A DNA stretch of 64,000 nucleotides from Paraburkholderia acidipaludis NBRC 101816 (GTDB taxonomy: Bacteria > Pseudomonadota > Gammaproteobacteria > Burkholderiales > Burkholderiaceae). The stretch covers positions 186,001 through 250,000 of the forward strand of contig NZ_BAXZ01000010.1 of assembly GCF_000684975.1 (NCBI RefSeq), read 5' to 3'. Under the pieces are notes generated by a model. It was not told the DNA's origin. It saw only the letters and a list, made by a program, of their open reading frames with translations, and ran no database searches. The first letter of the stretch is position 1; each line of letters begins with the position of its first letter. Shown in pieces: positions 26,140 to 35,218 of this stretch. Position numbers and translations under genes: made by a program.

Positions 26140-28506
26140 TCAGTAGTCGCCGCGCTCGCGTTCGATCCGCATGCCGCCATCGTGGCGGTGGTGCCCTTCG
26201 TCGCTCGGACGCTCACGCACGATGCGCATCACGTCCGGGTTCGTGCGCACGCGGCGCATCACGTTCGCGAGGTGTACACGGTCGCTCACCTGGATCACGA
26301 AGCGCAGGAGGTTCGACTCCTGTGCGAGGTCGTCGTCCATGGCGATATGCACGATGTTGGCGTCGGCCGACGTGATGTCGGCGGCCACGCGTGCGAACAC
26401 ACCCTTCGTGTTCTTCACGAGCACTTTCACGGCCACGTCGAACAGGCGACCAGGCTGCGGCGCCCAGGCCACGTCGATCCAGCGGCCCGGATCGCGCTTG
26501 TGAATGCGCTGCGCGACGCGGCAGTCGGTCGTGTGGATCGCCATGCCGAGGCCAATGCCGATATAGCCCATGATGTCGTCGCCCGGAATCGGGCGGCAGC
26601 AGGCCGAGAGCTGCACCGACATGCCTTCGGTGCCCGTGATGACGACGGGCGGCGCATGCGGCGCGTTCGGATCGCGCGACGTATGGTGGTGCTCGTCGTC
26701 GTCGGCTTCGAGGCCGTTGATCAGCACTTCGATACGCTTGGCCATCACAGCCGCTACGCGCCGGCCCAAACCGATGTCGGCAAAGATTTCCTGGCGGTTC
26801 TTGTTGCCGGTCCACTGCACGAGCTTTTCCCAGACTTCGGGTGTGACGTCCGAAAGCTGGTAGCCGTAGCCCTTGAGCGCCTGGTCGACGAGCCGTTCGC
26901 CCAGTTGCACGGACTCCGTGAGCCGCATGGTCTTCAGGTAGTGACGGATCGCCGAGCGCGCCTTGCCGGTGCGCACGAAGCCGAGCCACGCGGGATTCGG
27001 CTTGGAGTACGGCGCCGTGATCACCTCGACGATGTCACCGCTCTTGAGCTCGGTACGCAACGGCAGCAGCTCGTTGTTGATCTTCACCGCGACGCACTGG
27101 TTGCCGAGGTCGCTGTGGATCGAGTACGCGAAGTCGAGCGCCGTGGCGCCGCGCGGCAACGCCATGATCTTCGACTTCGGCGTGAAGACGTAGACGGCGT
27201 CCGGGAACAGGTCGATCTTGACGTGTTCGAGGAACTCGCTCGAATCGCCCGCCTCGCTCTGGATGTCGAGCAGCGACTTGAGCCATTGGTGCGCGCGCTT
27301 CTGCACGTCGTTCAGATCGGCGCCGCCGTTCTTGTAAAGCCAGTGTGCAGCCACGCCCGCTTCGGCGATTTCGTGCATCTTGCGCGTGCGCACCTGGAAC
27401 TCGATCGGCGCGCCGAACGGGCCCACGAGCGTGGTATGCAAGGACTGATAGCCGTTCACCTTCGGAATGGCGATGTAGTCCTTGAACTTGCCCGGCACTG
27501 GCTTGTAGAGCGCGTGCAGCGCGCCGATGCAGGTGTAGCACTCGAGCGCCGACTCCACCACGACACGAAAGCCGTACACGTCGAGCACCTGCGAGAACGA
27601 CAGTTGCTTGTCGCGCATCTTCTTGTAGATGCTGAAGATGGTCTTCTCGCGGCCGGTGACTTCGGCGCTGATCTTCGCGTCCGCAATGGCGCGCTGCACC
27701 GCTTCCAGGATCTTCCCCACCACTTCGCGACGGTTGCCGCGCGCCGCCTTCACGGCCTTCTCGAGCGTGGCGTAGCGGTTCGGATTGAAGTTCGCGAAGC
27801 TCAGATCCTGCAGTTCGCGATAGGTGTTGTTCAGGCCGAGGCGGTGCGCGATCGGCGCGTAGATGTCGAGCGTCTCGCGCGCGACGCGCCGACGCTTGGC
27901 CGGCGGCACCGCGCCGAGCGTGCGCATGTTGTGAAGCCGGTCCGCGAGCTTCACGAGAATCACGCGCACGTCGCGCGCCATCGCGAGCAGCATCTTGCGG
28001 AAGTTTTCCGCCTGCGCTTCCTCGCGATTGCGGAACTCCATCTTGTCGAGTTTCGACAACCCGTCCACCAGTTCCGCGACCTTCGCGCCGAAGCGCTCGG
28101 CGATCTCCGCCTTGGTCACGCCCTGGTCCTCGATCACGTCGTGCAGGAGCGCGGCCATGATCGACTGGGCGTCGAGCTTCCAGCCGGCGCAGATCTCCGC
28201 GACGGCGACAGGATGGGTGATATAGGGTTCGCCGCTCTGGCGATACTGCCCGAGGTGGGCTTCATCGCTGAAGTGGAACGCCGCTTTGACTTCCTTGATT
28301 TCCTCGGGTGTGAGGTAAGCCGAAAGCGCGGCGGTCAGATTGGCGATGGAGACGACCCCGTGCTTGCGGGGCTGCTCCGGTGTCGCGGTGGGTCCGAACA
28401 GATGGCGGAACGACTGTTCGAGGACCGCGTCGATGTAGTTGCGCGCGGGGCTCGCGGTCTCGGCTTCCTGGTCCACCTCGGTGGCCGGCGAGGGCGTCGT
28501 GCTCAT
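26140..28506 (-). CDS. spoT: Bifunctional (p)ppGpp synthetase/hydrolase
   Basis: A 788-aa RelA/SpoT homologue. The hydrolase domain is intact, with the His-Asp pair at residues 122-123 in LLHDVIED. The synthetase domain contains VYGFRVVV and GKFKDYIAIPKVNGYQSLHT. A TGS domain follows (VFTPKSKIMALPRGATALDFAY), and an ACT domain closes the protein (ANIVHIAMDDD). An intact HD site is what separates SpoT-type enzymes from RelA. It controls the alarmone of the stringent response. It is followed by rpoZ upstream on the same strand, the common rpoZ-spoT order. Confidence 0.95.
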   Translation of the reverse strand: MSTTPSPATEVDQEAETASPARNYIDAVLEQSFRHLFGPTATPEQPRKHGVVSIANLTAALSAYLTPEEIKEVKAAFHFSDEAHLGQYRQSGEPYITHPVAVAEICAGWKLDAQSIMAALLHDVIEDQGVTKAEIAERFGAKVAELVDGLSKLDKMEFRNREEAQAENFRKMLLAMARDVRVILVKLADRLHNMRTLGAVPPAKRRRVARETLDIYAPIAHRLGLNNTYRELQDLSFANFNPNRYATLEKAVKAARGNRREVVGKILEAVQRAIADAKISAEVTGREKTIFSIYKKMRDKQLSFSQVLDVYGFRVVVESALECYTCIGALHALYKPVPGKFKDYIAIPKVNGYQSLHTTLVGPFGAPIEFQVRTRKMHEIAEAGVAAHWLYKNGGADLNDVQKRAHQWLKSLLDIQSEAGDSSEFLEHVKIDLFPDAVYVFTPKSKIMALPRGATALDFAYSIHSDLGNQCVAVKINNELLPLRTELKSGDIVEVITAPYSKPNPAWLGFVRTGKARSAIRHYLKTMRLTESVQLGERLVDQALKGYGYQLSDVTPEVWEKLVQWTGNKNRQEIFADIGLGRRVAAVMAKRIEVLINGLEADDDEHHHTSRDPNAPHAPPVVITGTEGMSVQLSACCRPIPGDDIMGYIGIGLGMAIHTTDCRVAQRIHKRDPGRWIDVAWAPQPGRLFDVAVKVLVKNTKGVFARVAADITSADANIVHIAMDDDLAQESNLLRFVIQVSDRVHLANVMRRVRTNPDVMRIVRERPSDEGHHRHDGGMRIERERGDY

Positions 28507-28595
28507 GTTCCCCTCCGTATCAGGTTGGCGTTGACGTGAAAGCGGCTCGCGCGCGTTACAACTTCAGGCCCTAGAGCAATGCCAACGTGGCGCCG

Positions 28596-28799
28596 TTAAA
28601 CGGGCACCTTTTTCAGCATTTCCAGGCCGACCTGGCCAGCCGCGATCTCGCGCAGCGCGACGACGGTGGGCTTGTCGCGGCTTTCGATCTTCGGCGTGTG
28701 ACCTTGTGCGAGCTGGCGCGCGCGATACGTCGCGGCGAGCGCCAGTTCGAAGCGGTTCGGAATTTGTTTCAGACAGTCTTCGACGGTGATGCGGGCCAT
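28596..28799 (-). CDS. rpoZ: RNA polymerase omega subunit
   Basis: A 67-aa protein beginning MARITVEDCLKQIPNRFEL, the canonical omega start, with KPTVVALREIAAGQVG near the C-terminus. Omega helps assemble the beta' subunit and forms part of a ppGpp site on RNA polymerase, which fits its place between gmk and spoT. Confidence 0.96.
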   Translation of the reverse strand: MARITVEDCLKQIPNRFELALAATYRARQLAQGHTPKIESRDKPTVVALREIAAGQVGLEMLKKVPV

Positions 28800-28839
28800 G
28801 TCGGTTTCCTTCTCATTCTCAGCAGGTTCTTATTCTACC

Positions 28840-29532
28840 TTATGTGCCCGACGACCCGGGCTGCGGCTGGTGGATACCGAGCTGCACGAAGAGCTCGGTA
28901 TGACGCGCGTATTGCGAGGCGAAGCGCAGGCGCGTTGCGGCCACCACGTTGCGCAGTTCCTGCAGCGCACGATCGAAGTTCTCGTTGATCACGACGTACT
29001 CCGATTCGCTCGCGTGCGCCATCTCGCTGCCGGCGGCCAGAAGGCGCCGCGTGATGACGTTGGGCTCGTCTTCGCCGCGCTTTCTGAGGCGATCGGCAAG
29101 CGCATCGAGCGAGGGCGGCAGAATGAAAATCTCTACCGCGTTGCGGAACTGCTTCTTCACCTGCTGCGCGCCTTGCCAGTCGATTTCGAGCAGCACGTCA
29201 TGGCCGATCTTCATCTGATCTTCGATCCACACGCGCGAGGTCGCATAGTAGTTGCCATGCACTTCGGCGCTTTCGAGAAACTCGCCGATAGCGTGGCGCG
29301 CGAGGAAGTCGTCGACGGTGGTGAAGTGATAGTGCTCGCCGTCGCGCTCCTTCGAGCGCGGCGGCCGCGTGGTGTACGAGATCGACAGGCGGATCGCGCT
29401 GTCTTCGGCGAGCAGCGCGTTCACGAGCGTCGACTTGCCGGCGCCCGAGGGGGCCACCACCATGAAAAGATTGCCCGGATAGACGCCCGCGTAGGGATTG
29501 CGCGGTTTCGCTGCATTGGTCTGGTCGGTCAT
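28840..29532 (-). CDS. gmk: Guanylate kinase
   Basis: A 230-aa enzyme that phosphorylates GMP to GDP with ATP. The P-loop APSGAGKSTL is near residues 27-36. The GMP-binding region has SYTTRPPRSKERDGEHYHF, and LLEIDWQGAQQVK follows. The start at 29532 is chosen because AAGGAAG lies 9-15 bp upstream; a further in-frame ATG at 29550 overlaps the yicC stop. It is probably cotranscribed with yicC. Confidence 0.95.
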   Translation of the reverse strand: MTDQTNAAKPRNPYAGVYPGNLFMVVAPSGAGKSTLVNALLAEDSAIRLSISYTTRPPRSKERDGEHYHFTTVDDFLARHAIGEFLESAEVHGNYYATSRVWIEDQMKIGHDVLLEIDWQGAQQVKKQFRNAVEIFILPPSLDALADRLRKRGEDEPNVITRRLLAAGSEMAHASESEYVVINENFDRALQELRNVVAATRLRFASQYARHTELFVQLGIHQPQPGSSGT

Positions 29533-29546
29533 GTTCGCTACTTCCT

Positions 29547-30482
29547 TCATTCGAGATTCTGGACCTGCTCGCGCATCTGTTCGATGAGGAGCTTGAGCGT
29601 CATCGAAGCGTCCGCGAGTTCCTTCGCCGCCGCCTTCGAGCCGAGCGTGTTCGCTTCGCGGTTGAGCTCCTGCATCATGAAGTCGAGCCGCTTGCCGACC
29701 TTGCCGCCCTTCTCGATCACGTGGCGTGTTTCGTTCAGATGCGCCGTGAGACGCGACAATTCTTCGGCGATGTCGATGCGGATGCCGTACATCGTCACTT
29801 CCTGGCGGATGCGCTCGTTGATTTCCTCGCGCGAAACGCCGCCGATCGCGCCGTTGCCGTTCGCCTCCGGCGCCGCGATGCCGAGCGCCTCCTGCAGCCG
29901 CTCGACGATCTTCTGCTGGTGCTTGACGATCAGGTCCGGCACGAGCGGCGTGATCTTCGCAACGATCGCTTCCATTTCGGTCACGTTCGCGAGCAGCATG
30001 TTCGCGAGCTGCGCACCCTCGCGCGCACGCACATTGATCAGTTCGGCAATGGCCTCCTTGCCGCAGCCGAGCACCGCGTCGCGCAGCACCTCGGGTGCAA
30101 CGCCGCTTTCCGCCAGCACGCCCGGCCAGCGCAGGATCTCGCCGGTGCGCAGATGCCCCGACTCCGGAAACGCTTCAAGCACGGCGCGCTCGAGCGCGGC
30201 GAGCTGATCGAGCGCATCGCGATTCAGCGCACCCGCGTTCGCGGTCTGCTCGCTGCGCTGAATGTTGATGCGGATATCGACCTTGCCGCGCGACAGTTTC
30301 GTCATCAGCATTTCGCGCAGCGTCGGCTCGCAGACGCGCACGTCTTCGGGCATGCGGAAATTCAGGTCGAGAAAACGCGAATTCACGGTGCGCAATTCGA
30401 CGGACACGCTGGCGCCGCCCGTGCCCGAGGCCGAAGCAAGCTCGCGCGTGACGCTTGCATAGCCGGTCATGCTGTAAATCAT
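29547..30482 (-). CDS. yicC: YicC-family endoribonuclease
   Basis: A 311-aa protein. The N-terminal MIYSMTGYASV and RTVNSRFLDLNFRMPE are YicC_N hallmarks, and the DUF1732 C-terminus has LEFMMQELNREANTLGSK (here LDFMMQELNREANTLGSKA). YicC/YloC proteins are RNases implicated in sRNA turnover. The gene order yicC-gmk-rpoZ-spoT is widely conserved. It is divergent from rph. Confidence 0.94.
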   Translation of the reverse strand: MIYSMTGYASVTRELASASGTGGASVSVELRTVNSRFLDLNFRMPEDVRVCEPTLREMLMTKLSRGKVDIRINIQRSEQTANAGALNRDALDQLAALERAVLEAFPESGHLRTGEILRWPGVLAESGVAPEVLRDAVLGCGKEAIAELINVRAREGAQLANMLLANVTEMEAIVAKITPLVPDLIVKHQQKIVERLQEALGIAAPEANGNGAIGGVSREEINERIRQEVTMYGIRIDIAEELSRLTAHLNETRHVIEKGGKVGKRLDFMMQELNREANTLGSKAAAKELADASMTLKLLIEQMREQVQNLE

Positions 30483-30774
30483 GGTTCGTCTCGCGAATAA
30501 AACCGTGGCGGCGCGCGTGGCGATGCGCGGGACACGGCGGAAGGATCGAGGCGCCCGGCGTGTTCATGATGACGCGGGGCGGAGAAACCGTATTATCCCA
30601 TTTTGGGGGGCGGCCCGCCCAGATCGGCCCAGCCCGGGACAGGACGCGAGCCGCGCCGCCGCCCCGGCGCGGCGGCCCCGCGCGCGAGCCCGGACGCCGT
30701 TCCTCGCGCGTCGCGTCGAGGCGGTAAAATTGCGCTTTCCCCTTCCCTTTCGTGCCCGTGCGCACGCTCCCACG

Positions 30775-31515
30775 ATGATCCAATCGATCCAGCGCCCGAG
30801 CGGCCGCCCCGCCGACCAGCTTCGCGACGTCCGCATCACCCGCCACTACACGAAGTACGCCGAAGGGTCCGTGCTCGTGGAATTCGGCGACACGAAGGTG
30901 TTGTGCACCGCGAGCGTCTCCGAAAGCGTGCCGCCCTTCCTGCGCGACAAGGGCCAGGGCTGGCTCACGGCCGAATACGGCATGCTGCCGCGCGCCACCC
31001 ACACGCGCAACGATCGCGAGGCCGCGCGCGGCAAGCAGACGGGACGCACCCAGGAAATCCAGCGCCTGATCGGCCGCGCGCTGCGCGCCGTGTTCGACCT
31101 CGGAGCGCTCGGCGCGCGCACGATCAACCTCGACTGCGACGTGATCCAGGCCGACGGCGGCACGCGCACCGCCAGCATCACGGGCGCATTCGTCGCGGCG
31201 CACGACGCGGTGTCGAAGCTGATTGCAGACGGCCGCCTTGCGCGCTCGCCGATCACCGACTACATCGCCGCGATCTCGGTGGGCGTGTACGAAGGCATGC
31301 CCGTACTCGATCTCGACTACGCGGAAGATTCGGCGTGCGACACCGACATGAACGTCGTGATGACGGGCTCAGGCGGACTCGTCGAAGTCCAGGGCACGGC
31401 CGAGGGCGCCCCCTTCTCGCGCGCCGAAATGGACACCCTGCTCGACCTCGCGCAAAGCGGCATCCGCTCGCTCGTCGAGAAGCAGAAGGCGGCGCTGGGG
31501 ATCGCGCATGGCTGA
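30775..31515 (+). CDS. rph: Ribonuclease PH
   Basis: A 246-aa phosphorolytic 3'-5' exoribonuclease that trims tRNA precursors. Motifs: RPSGRPADQLRDVRITRHYT at the start, GWLTAEYGMLPRATHTRNDREA, GRTQEIQRLIGRALRA and LDLDYAEDSACDTDMNVVMT. ATG 30775 fits homologues; the frame is open upstream to 30481 without support. A TAAAAT -10 lies near 30725. It overlaps rdgB by 8 bp. Confidence 0.95.
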   Translation: MIQSIQRPSGRPADQLRDVRITRHYTKYAEGSVLVEFGDTKVLCTASVSESVPPFLRDKGQGWLTAEYGMLPRATHTRNDREAARGKQTGRTQEIQRLIGRALRAVFDLGALGARTINLDCDVIQADGGTRTASITGAFVAAHDAVSKLIADGRLARSPITDYIAAISVGVYEGMPVLDLDYAEDSACDTDMNVVMTGSGGLVEVQGTAEGAPFSRAEMDTLLDLAQSGIRSLVEKQKAALGIAHG

Positions 31516-32146
31516 CGGCCGTAACACTCGCAGCGACGCCGGCGCGCTTTCGCGCGTCGTGCTCGCGTCGAACAATGCCGGCAAGCTGCGCGAATTCGCG
31601 GCGCTGTTCGGCACGGTCGGCATCGAGCTTCTGCCACAGGGCCAGTTCAACGTGCCCGAGGCGGAGGAACCCCATCCCACCTTCGTCGAAAACGCACTCG
31701 CCAAGGCGCGCCATGCGGCGAAGCTCACGGGGCTGCCCGCGCTCGCCGACGACTCGGGCCTGTGCGTGCGCGCGCTCTTCGGCGCGCCGGGCGTGTACTC
31801 GGCGCGCTTTGCGCAGCTCGCCGGCGGCGAGAAAAGCGACGCGGCCAACAACGCGCTACTCGTCGAACGCCTGAAGGACGAGCCGGACCGCCGCGCGTAT
31901 TACTACTGCGTGCTCGCCCTCGTGCGTCACGCAGCCGACCCCGAGCCGCTCGTCGCCGAAGGCCGCTGGCAGGGGGTCGTGCTCGACGCGCCGCGCGGCG
32001 CGAACGGCTTCGGCTACGACCCGTACTTCTTCCTGCCCGAACTGAACGCCACTGCCGCCGAACTCGACCCGGCCGTGAAGAACGCTTCGAGCCACCGCGC
32101 GATGGCGCTCAAGCACCTGCTCGCGCGCCTCAAGGAGGACGCGTGA
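31508..32146 (+). CDS. rdgB: dITP/XTP pyrophosphatase (RdgB/HAM1)
   Basis: A 212-aa house-cleaning nucleotidase that removes ITP, dITP and XTP. VLASNNAGKLREFAALF near the N-terminus, PTFVENALAKARHAA, LADDSGLCVRAL and GFGYDPYFFLP are all family motifs. It overlaps the end of rph and is itself overlapped by hemW, so the three are one operon. Confidence 0.95.
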   Translation: MADGRNTRSDAGALSRVVLASNNAGKLREFAALFGTVGIELLPQGQFNVPEAEEPHPTFVENALAKARHAAKLTGLPALADDSGLCVRALFGAPGVYSARFAQLAGGEKSDAANNALLVERLKDEPDRRAYYYCVLALVRHAADPEPLVAEGRWQGVVLDAPRGANGFGYDPYFFLPELNATAAELDPAVKNASSHRAMALKHLLARLKEDA

Positions 32147-33360
32147 GCGACCCGCATCAAACCGGCCAGCGCGTGATCCAGGCGTTCTCGACGTCCGGCA
32201 GCGTGCGCCTGACTTCGCTGCCGCCGCTCGCGCTCTACGTGCACTTCCCGTGGTGCGTGCGCAAGTGCCCTTATTGCGATTTCAACTCGCACGAATGGAA
32301 AGGCGAGCGCTTTCCCGAAGACGACTACCTCGACGCACTGCGCGCCGACCTCGAGCAGGCACTGCCGCTCGTCTGGGGACGCCAGGTGCATACGGTGTTC
32401 ATCGGAGGCGGAACGCCGAGCCTGCTCTCCGCCGCGGGACTCGACCGCCTGCTCTCGGACGTGCGCGCGCTGCTGCCGCTCGATGCCGACGCCGAGATCA
32501 CGCTCGAAGCCAACCCCGGCACCTTCGAAGCGGCGAAGTTCGCACAGTTTCGCGCGAGCGGCATCAACCGCCTTTCCGTAGGCATCCAAAGTTTCAACGA
32601 AGCGCACCTGAAGGCGCTCGGCCGTATCCACGACGCGGCGCAAGCGCGTCATGCCGTCGAAGTCGCCGCGAAGACCTTCGAGAACTTCAACCTCGATTTG
32701 ATGTTCGCGCTGCCGCAGCAGACGCTCGCCGAATGTCGGGCCGACATCGAGACGGCGCTCTCGTTCGCGCCGCCGCATCTGTCGCTCTATCACCTGACGC
32801 TCGAACCGAACACGCTGTTCGCGAAGTTCCCGCCGGCGCTGCCCGACGACGACCAGTCGGCCGATATGCAGGACTGGATTCACGCGCGCACGGCGGAAGC
32901 CGGCTACGAACGCTATGAGGTGTCGGCGTATGCGAAGCCGGGCAGGCAGAGCCGCCATAACCTGAACTATTGGCGCTTCGGCGACTACCTCGGCATTGGC
33001 GCAGGCGCGCATACGAAGCTGTCGTTTCCCAACCGCATCCTGCGCCAGGCGCGCTACAAGCACCCGGCGACGTTCATCGATCAGGCGCGCGCCGGCACGC
33101 CGGTGCAGGAAGAGCGCGAGGTCGGAGCGCGCGATCTGCCGTTCGAGTTCATGCTGAACGCGCTGCGGCTCGTGGAGGGCTTTCCGGTGCACCGGTTCGT
33201 CGAACGCACCGGCCTGCCGATGACGTCGATCGAGCCCGCGCTGCAGGAAGCCGAGCGGCGCGGTCTGATCGCGCGCGATTACGAGAAAATCGCGCCGACC
33301 GAACTGGGGCAGCGCTTCCTGAACGACCTGCAGGAGATGTTTCTCAAAGACGCGGAGTGA
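32143..33360 (+). CDS. hemW: Radical SAM heme chaperone HemW
   Basis: A 405-aa HemN-like radical SAM protein. It starts at GTG 32143, which overlaps the rdgB stop (GTGA) and has AAGGAGG at 32132-32138. The 4Fe-4S motif CVRKCPYC has Cys38, Cys42 and Cys45. Other motifs are FIGGGTPSLL, NPGTFEAAKF, GINRLSVGIQSFNE and LTLEPNTLFAKFPP. HemW delivers heme to respiratory proteins and, unlike HemN, does not oxidise coproporphyrinogen. The family was formerly labelled coproporphyrinogen III oxidase. Confidence 0.93.
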   Translation: MSDPHQTGQRVIQAFSTSGSVRLTSLPPLALYVHFPWCVRKCPYCDFNSHEWKGERFPEDDYLDALRADLEQALPLVWGRQVHTVFIGGGTPSLLSAAGLDRLLSDVRALLPLDADAEITLEANPGTFEAAKFAQFRASGINRLSVGIQSFNEAHLKALGRIHDAAQARHAVEVAAKTFENFNLDLMFALPQQTLAECRADIETALSFAPPHLSLYHLTLEPNTLFAKFPPALPDDDQSADMQDWIHARTAEAGYERYEVSAYAKPGRQSRHNLNYWRFGDYLGIGAGAHTKLSFPNRILRQARYKHPATFIDQARAGTPVQEEREVGARDLPFEFMLNALRLVEGFPVHRFVERTGLPMTSIEPALQEAERRGLIARDYEKIAPTELGQRFLNDLQEMFLKDAE

Positions 33361-33405
33361 GGCCCTGCCGGGCGGGGAACCTTTTGGGTTACAATGCGCG
33401 GCTCC

Positions 33406-33495
33406 GGAGGTGTGGCAGAGTGGTTGAATGCACCGGTCTTGAAAACCGGCGAAGGGGTAACCCTTCCGTGAGTTCGAATCTCACCGCCTCCGCCA
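33406..33495 (+). tRNA. tRNA-Ser (anticodon TGA)
   Basis: A 90-nt class II tRNA with a long variable arm and encoded CCA. The acceptor GGAGGTG pairs with CGCCTCC. The anticodon stem CCGGT/ACCGG encloses CTTGAAA, giving TGA. A TACAAT -10 lies at 33390. It is the probable attachment site of the element downstream. Confidence 0.96.
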
Positions 33496-33506
33496 GAGTG
33501 GAACAC

Positions 33507-33547
33507 AAAACCCTGCAAATTCAGATGTTTGCGGGGTTTTTGTTTTT
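33507..33547 (+). terminator. Terminator after tRNA-Ser(TGA)
   Basis: AAAACCCTGCAAA pairs with TTTGCGGGGTTTT (one bulge) and is followed by a T-rich run. Confidence 0.7.
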
Positions 33548-33552
33548 ACAGA

Positions 33553-33570
33553 CCATCAATTAGCCCATCA
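33553..33570 (+). repeat. Direct repeat CCATCA, 12-bp period (candidate integrase arm site)
   Basis: CCATCA at 33553-33558 and 33565-33570, in CCATCAATTAGCCCATCA. It lies 58 bp past the tRNA-Ser(TGA) 3' end. A matching arrangement occurs by tRNA-Ser(CGA) at 51355. Confidence 0.5.
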
Positions 33571-34034
33571 GCAAGCGCAAACTCGCGTCCGTTCCAAGCG
33601 CTTTCGGTATCCGGGCGTCCTGTGTCGTTGCCGCTACAGTCCACTAGAATCCGGCTAGAGCCGAAGGAATCCGATGCGGGTGCGGACAATGCGAACTACG
33701 CATGCGAATGTCCCAGAGCAAATGCGGACACCACGCACTTTTCTACGAAGCCCGCGCATGTATTCAAAGTGGGGCGCAACATACGTTGCTATCCGCATGA
33801 TTTTCGCACCAAGGGCACTTTGGACAACGGCGAAGGAGGACGGGCGGCGTTTGAGCGCGTCCGCGGCGAGATCGAGCCGGGACTCGCGCATTGGGTCGAG
33901 CGTGAAACTGGGCACGGCCCGTATCGCTTGCGGGCAACCGGCAGCCAGCAGCCAACGCAGAAGACGACGGCAAATACACAGACGACGGGCCGCCCGTCTA
34001 AATTAGAGAAAGCTAGATCGGAGGAAGTAGGACT
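33571..34034. other. Degenerate region of the integrated element
   Basis: About 460 bp of lower-GC sequence with several overlapping short frames on both strands and none convincing. It probably represents decayed element DNA between the attachment site and the phage-like remnant. Confidence 0.5.
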
Positions 34035-34326
34035 ATGGTTCTCGGACGCAAAACGGGCGGTCGCCTGCCCGGCTCGTTAAACAAGACGACACTTAAGATG
34101 CGCGATCTTGCCGGGCAAGCATGCACCCGCCGCCATCGAAACGATCATCGCGATCATGCAGCACGGCACAACTGAAGGGGTGCGCCTTTCTGCTGCGTGC
34201 GCGATTCTGGATCGCGCTTTTGGTCGCCCATCGGTTTGCACCAAAACCAACAACGACGACGACATTCTCTTCGCCAACCTGTTTGGAAGCGGCCACGACG
34301 ATGCGGACGAAACCGTGGCTGTCTAG
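34035..34326 (+). pseudogene. Frameshifted phage-type small gene (terminase small subunit-like)
   Basis: From ATG 34035, with GAGGAAG 8 bp upstream, the frame reads MVLGRKTGGRLPGSLNKTTL and then RDLAG before losing homology near 34110. In the next frame the text continues HAPAAIETIIAIMQHGTTEG and LDRAFGRPS, up to a stop at 34326. Together these match a common phage or prophage small protein pattern (GRK.GG..PGS.NK, ..L.. APAAIE.L..IM..G, LDR.YGRP). A one-base frameshift near 34108 has broken it. Confidence 0.6.
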
Positions 34327-34592
34327 ACGATTGCACCGCCCTGAAAAAAAGCGCACAGCGCCCGCCGAGCAGCGGCGTATTCGATCAGCGGCTACCGATC
34401 ACCATCTCAAAATTGAGCCACCCAGGCTCGCGTCCGGTTGGACAGTGCTCGACATTGCGCCCTGACAATTGTTGACCATTTTCGTATTGAGACACCCCGC
34501 TTTGCACGTTATAAGCCGAGAGGGGCTGAAATAGCTCCACATTGTGATCGGCTCTGTTTCTATCGCATTGACCTGTTTCAGGAAGTCAAAAC

Positions 34593-35195
34593 GTGAATAC
34601 GCAAAATGCAAATGAGACGTTCCCGAGCGCACAGGGAAAACGGCGGCGCAAGTTCCTGCCGGAGCGCAAGCCCGGCCATCCATTGTGGCAGTGGGTGCCG
34701 GCCGTTGGGTTCCGGATTGCCGTAGTACCGGTCGCATCGCTGGTGTTGGTGGCGGGCGTCGGATTTTGCCAGGCGGTGACGAAGACCGGATCGTATGGCG
34801 AGTTTGATCTGATGGGATTTAACCGAACTGATCGCTATATCGCTCAGTTTTACGTCGAAGGGCAATGGGGCGGAAATCTTTTTCCAAAAGGCAATGGTGG
34901 TGGAGGTAGTGCGACTTGCTGCACGAGCATTCCGCGAGGCAGCAAGACACTTCATGTCAGGTGGGTCCTTGGCTGGAAAACTGACGAGCAATTCCGAAAC
35001 CGCGCTCCGCAGGAAACCTACGAAGCCGACGTACCGCTCCCAGTCATGCCAAGGGGGGCGAAGAGTGGTCACATTCAAATCTACTTCTTCCCCGGCAACC
35101 GGATCAGTGCGATGTACACCACCGATCTAGATGAGTCAGAAGTTAAACCCCAGGTAGTTGGACGACGCATCGCAGACACCCCGTACAACGGCTAA
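34593..35195 (+). CDS. DUF3304-domain membrane-anchored protein, copy 1
   Basis: A 200-aa protein starting at GTG 34593, with AGGAAG 9 bp upstream. The basic N-terminal 33 residues are followed by one membrane segment at about 40-60 (AVVPVASLVLVAGVGF). A DUF3304-like soluble domain follows: FDLMGFNRTDRYIAQFYVEG, GGGSATCCTSIP, LPVMPRGAKSGHIQIYFFPG. DUF3304 proteins are small envelope proteins often seen beside DUF2235 or T6SS genes. A role as an immunity or partner protein is an inference. The second copy (48715) starts with ATG. Confidence 0.75.
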   Translation: MNTQNANETFPSAQGKRRRKFLPERKPGHPLWQWVPAVGFRIAVVPVASLVLVAGVGFCQAVTKTGSYGEFDLMGFNRTDRYIAQFYVEGQWGGNLFPKGNGGGGSATCCTSIPRGSKTLHVRWVLGWKTDEQFRNRAPQETYEADVPLPVMPRGAKSGHIQIYFFPGNRISAMYTTDLDESEVKPQVVGRRIADTPYNG

Positions 35196-35218
35196 AGGCC
35201 CCCAAGCACAAAACATTC

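Noticed and set aside
33529..34080. 183-codon frame after tRNA-Ser(TGA)
   Set aside because: It runs through the terminator and the start of the phage-like remnant in another frame and has no coherent motif.
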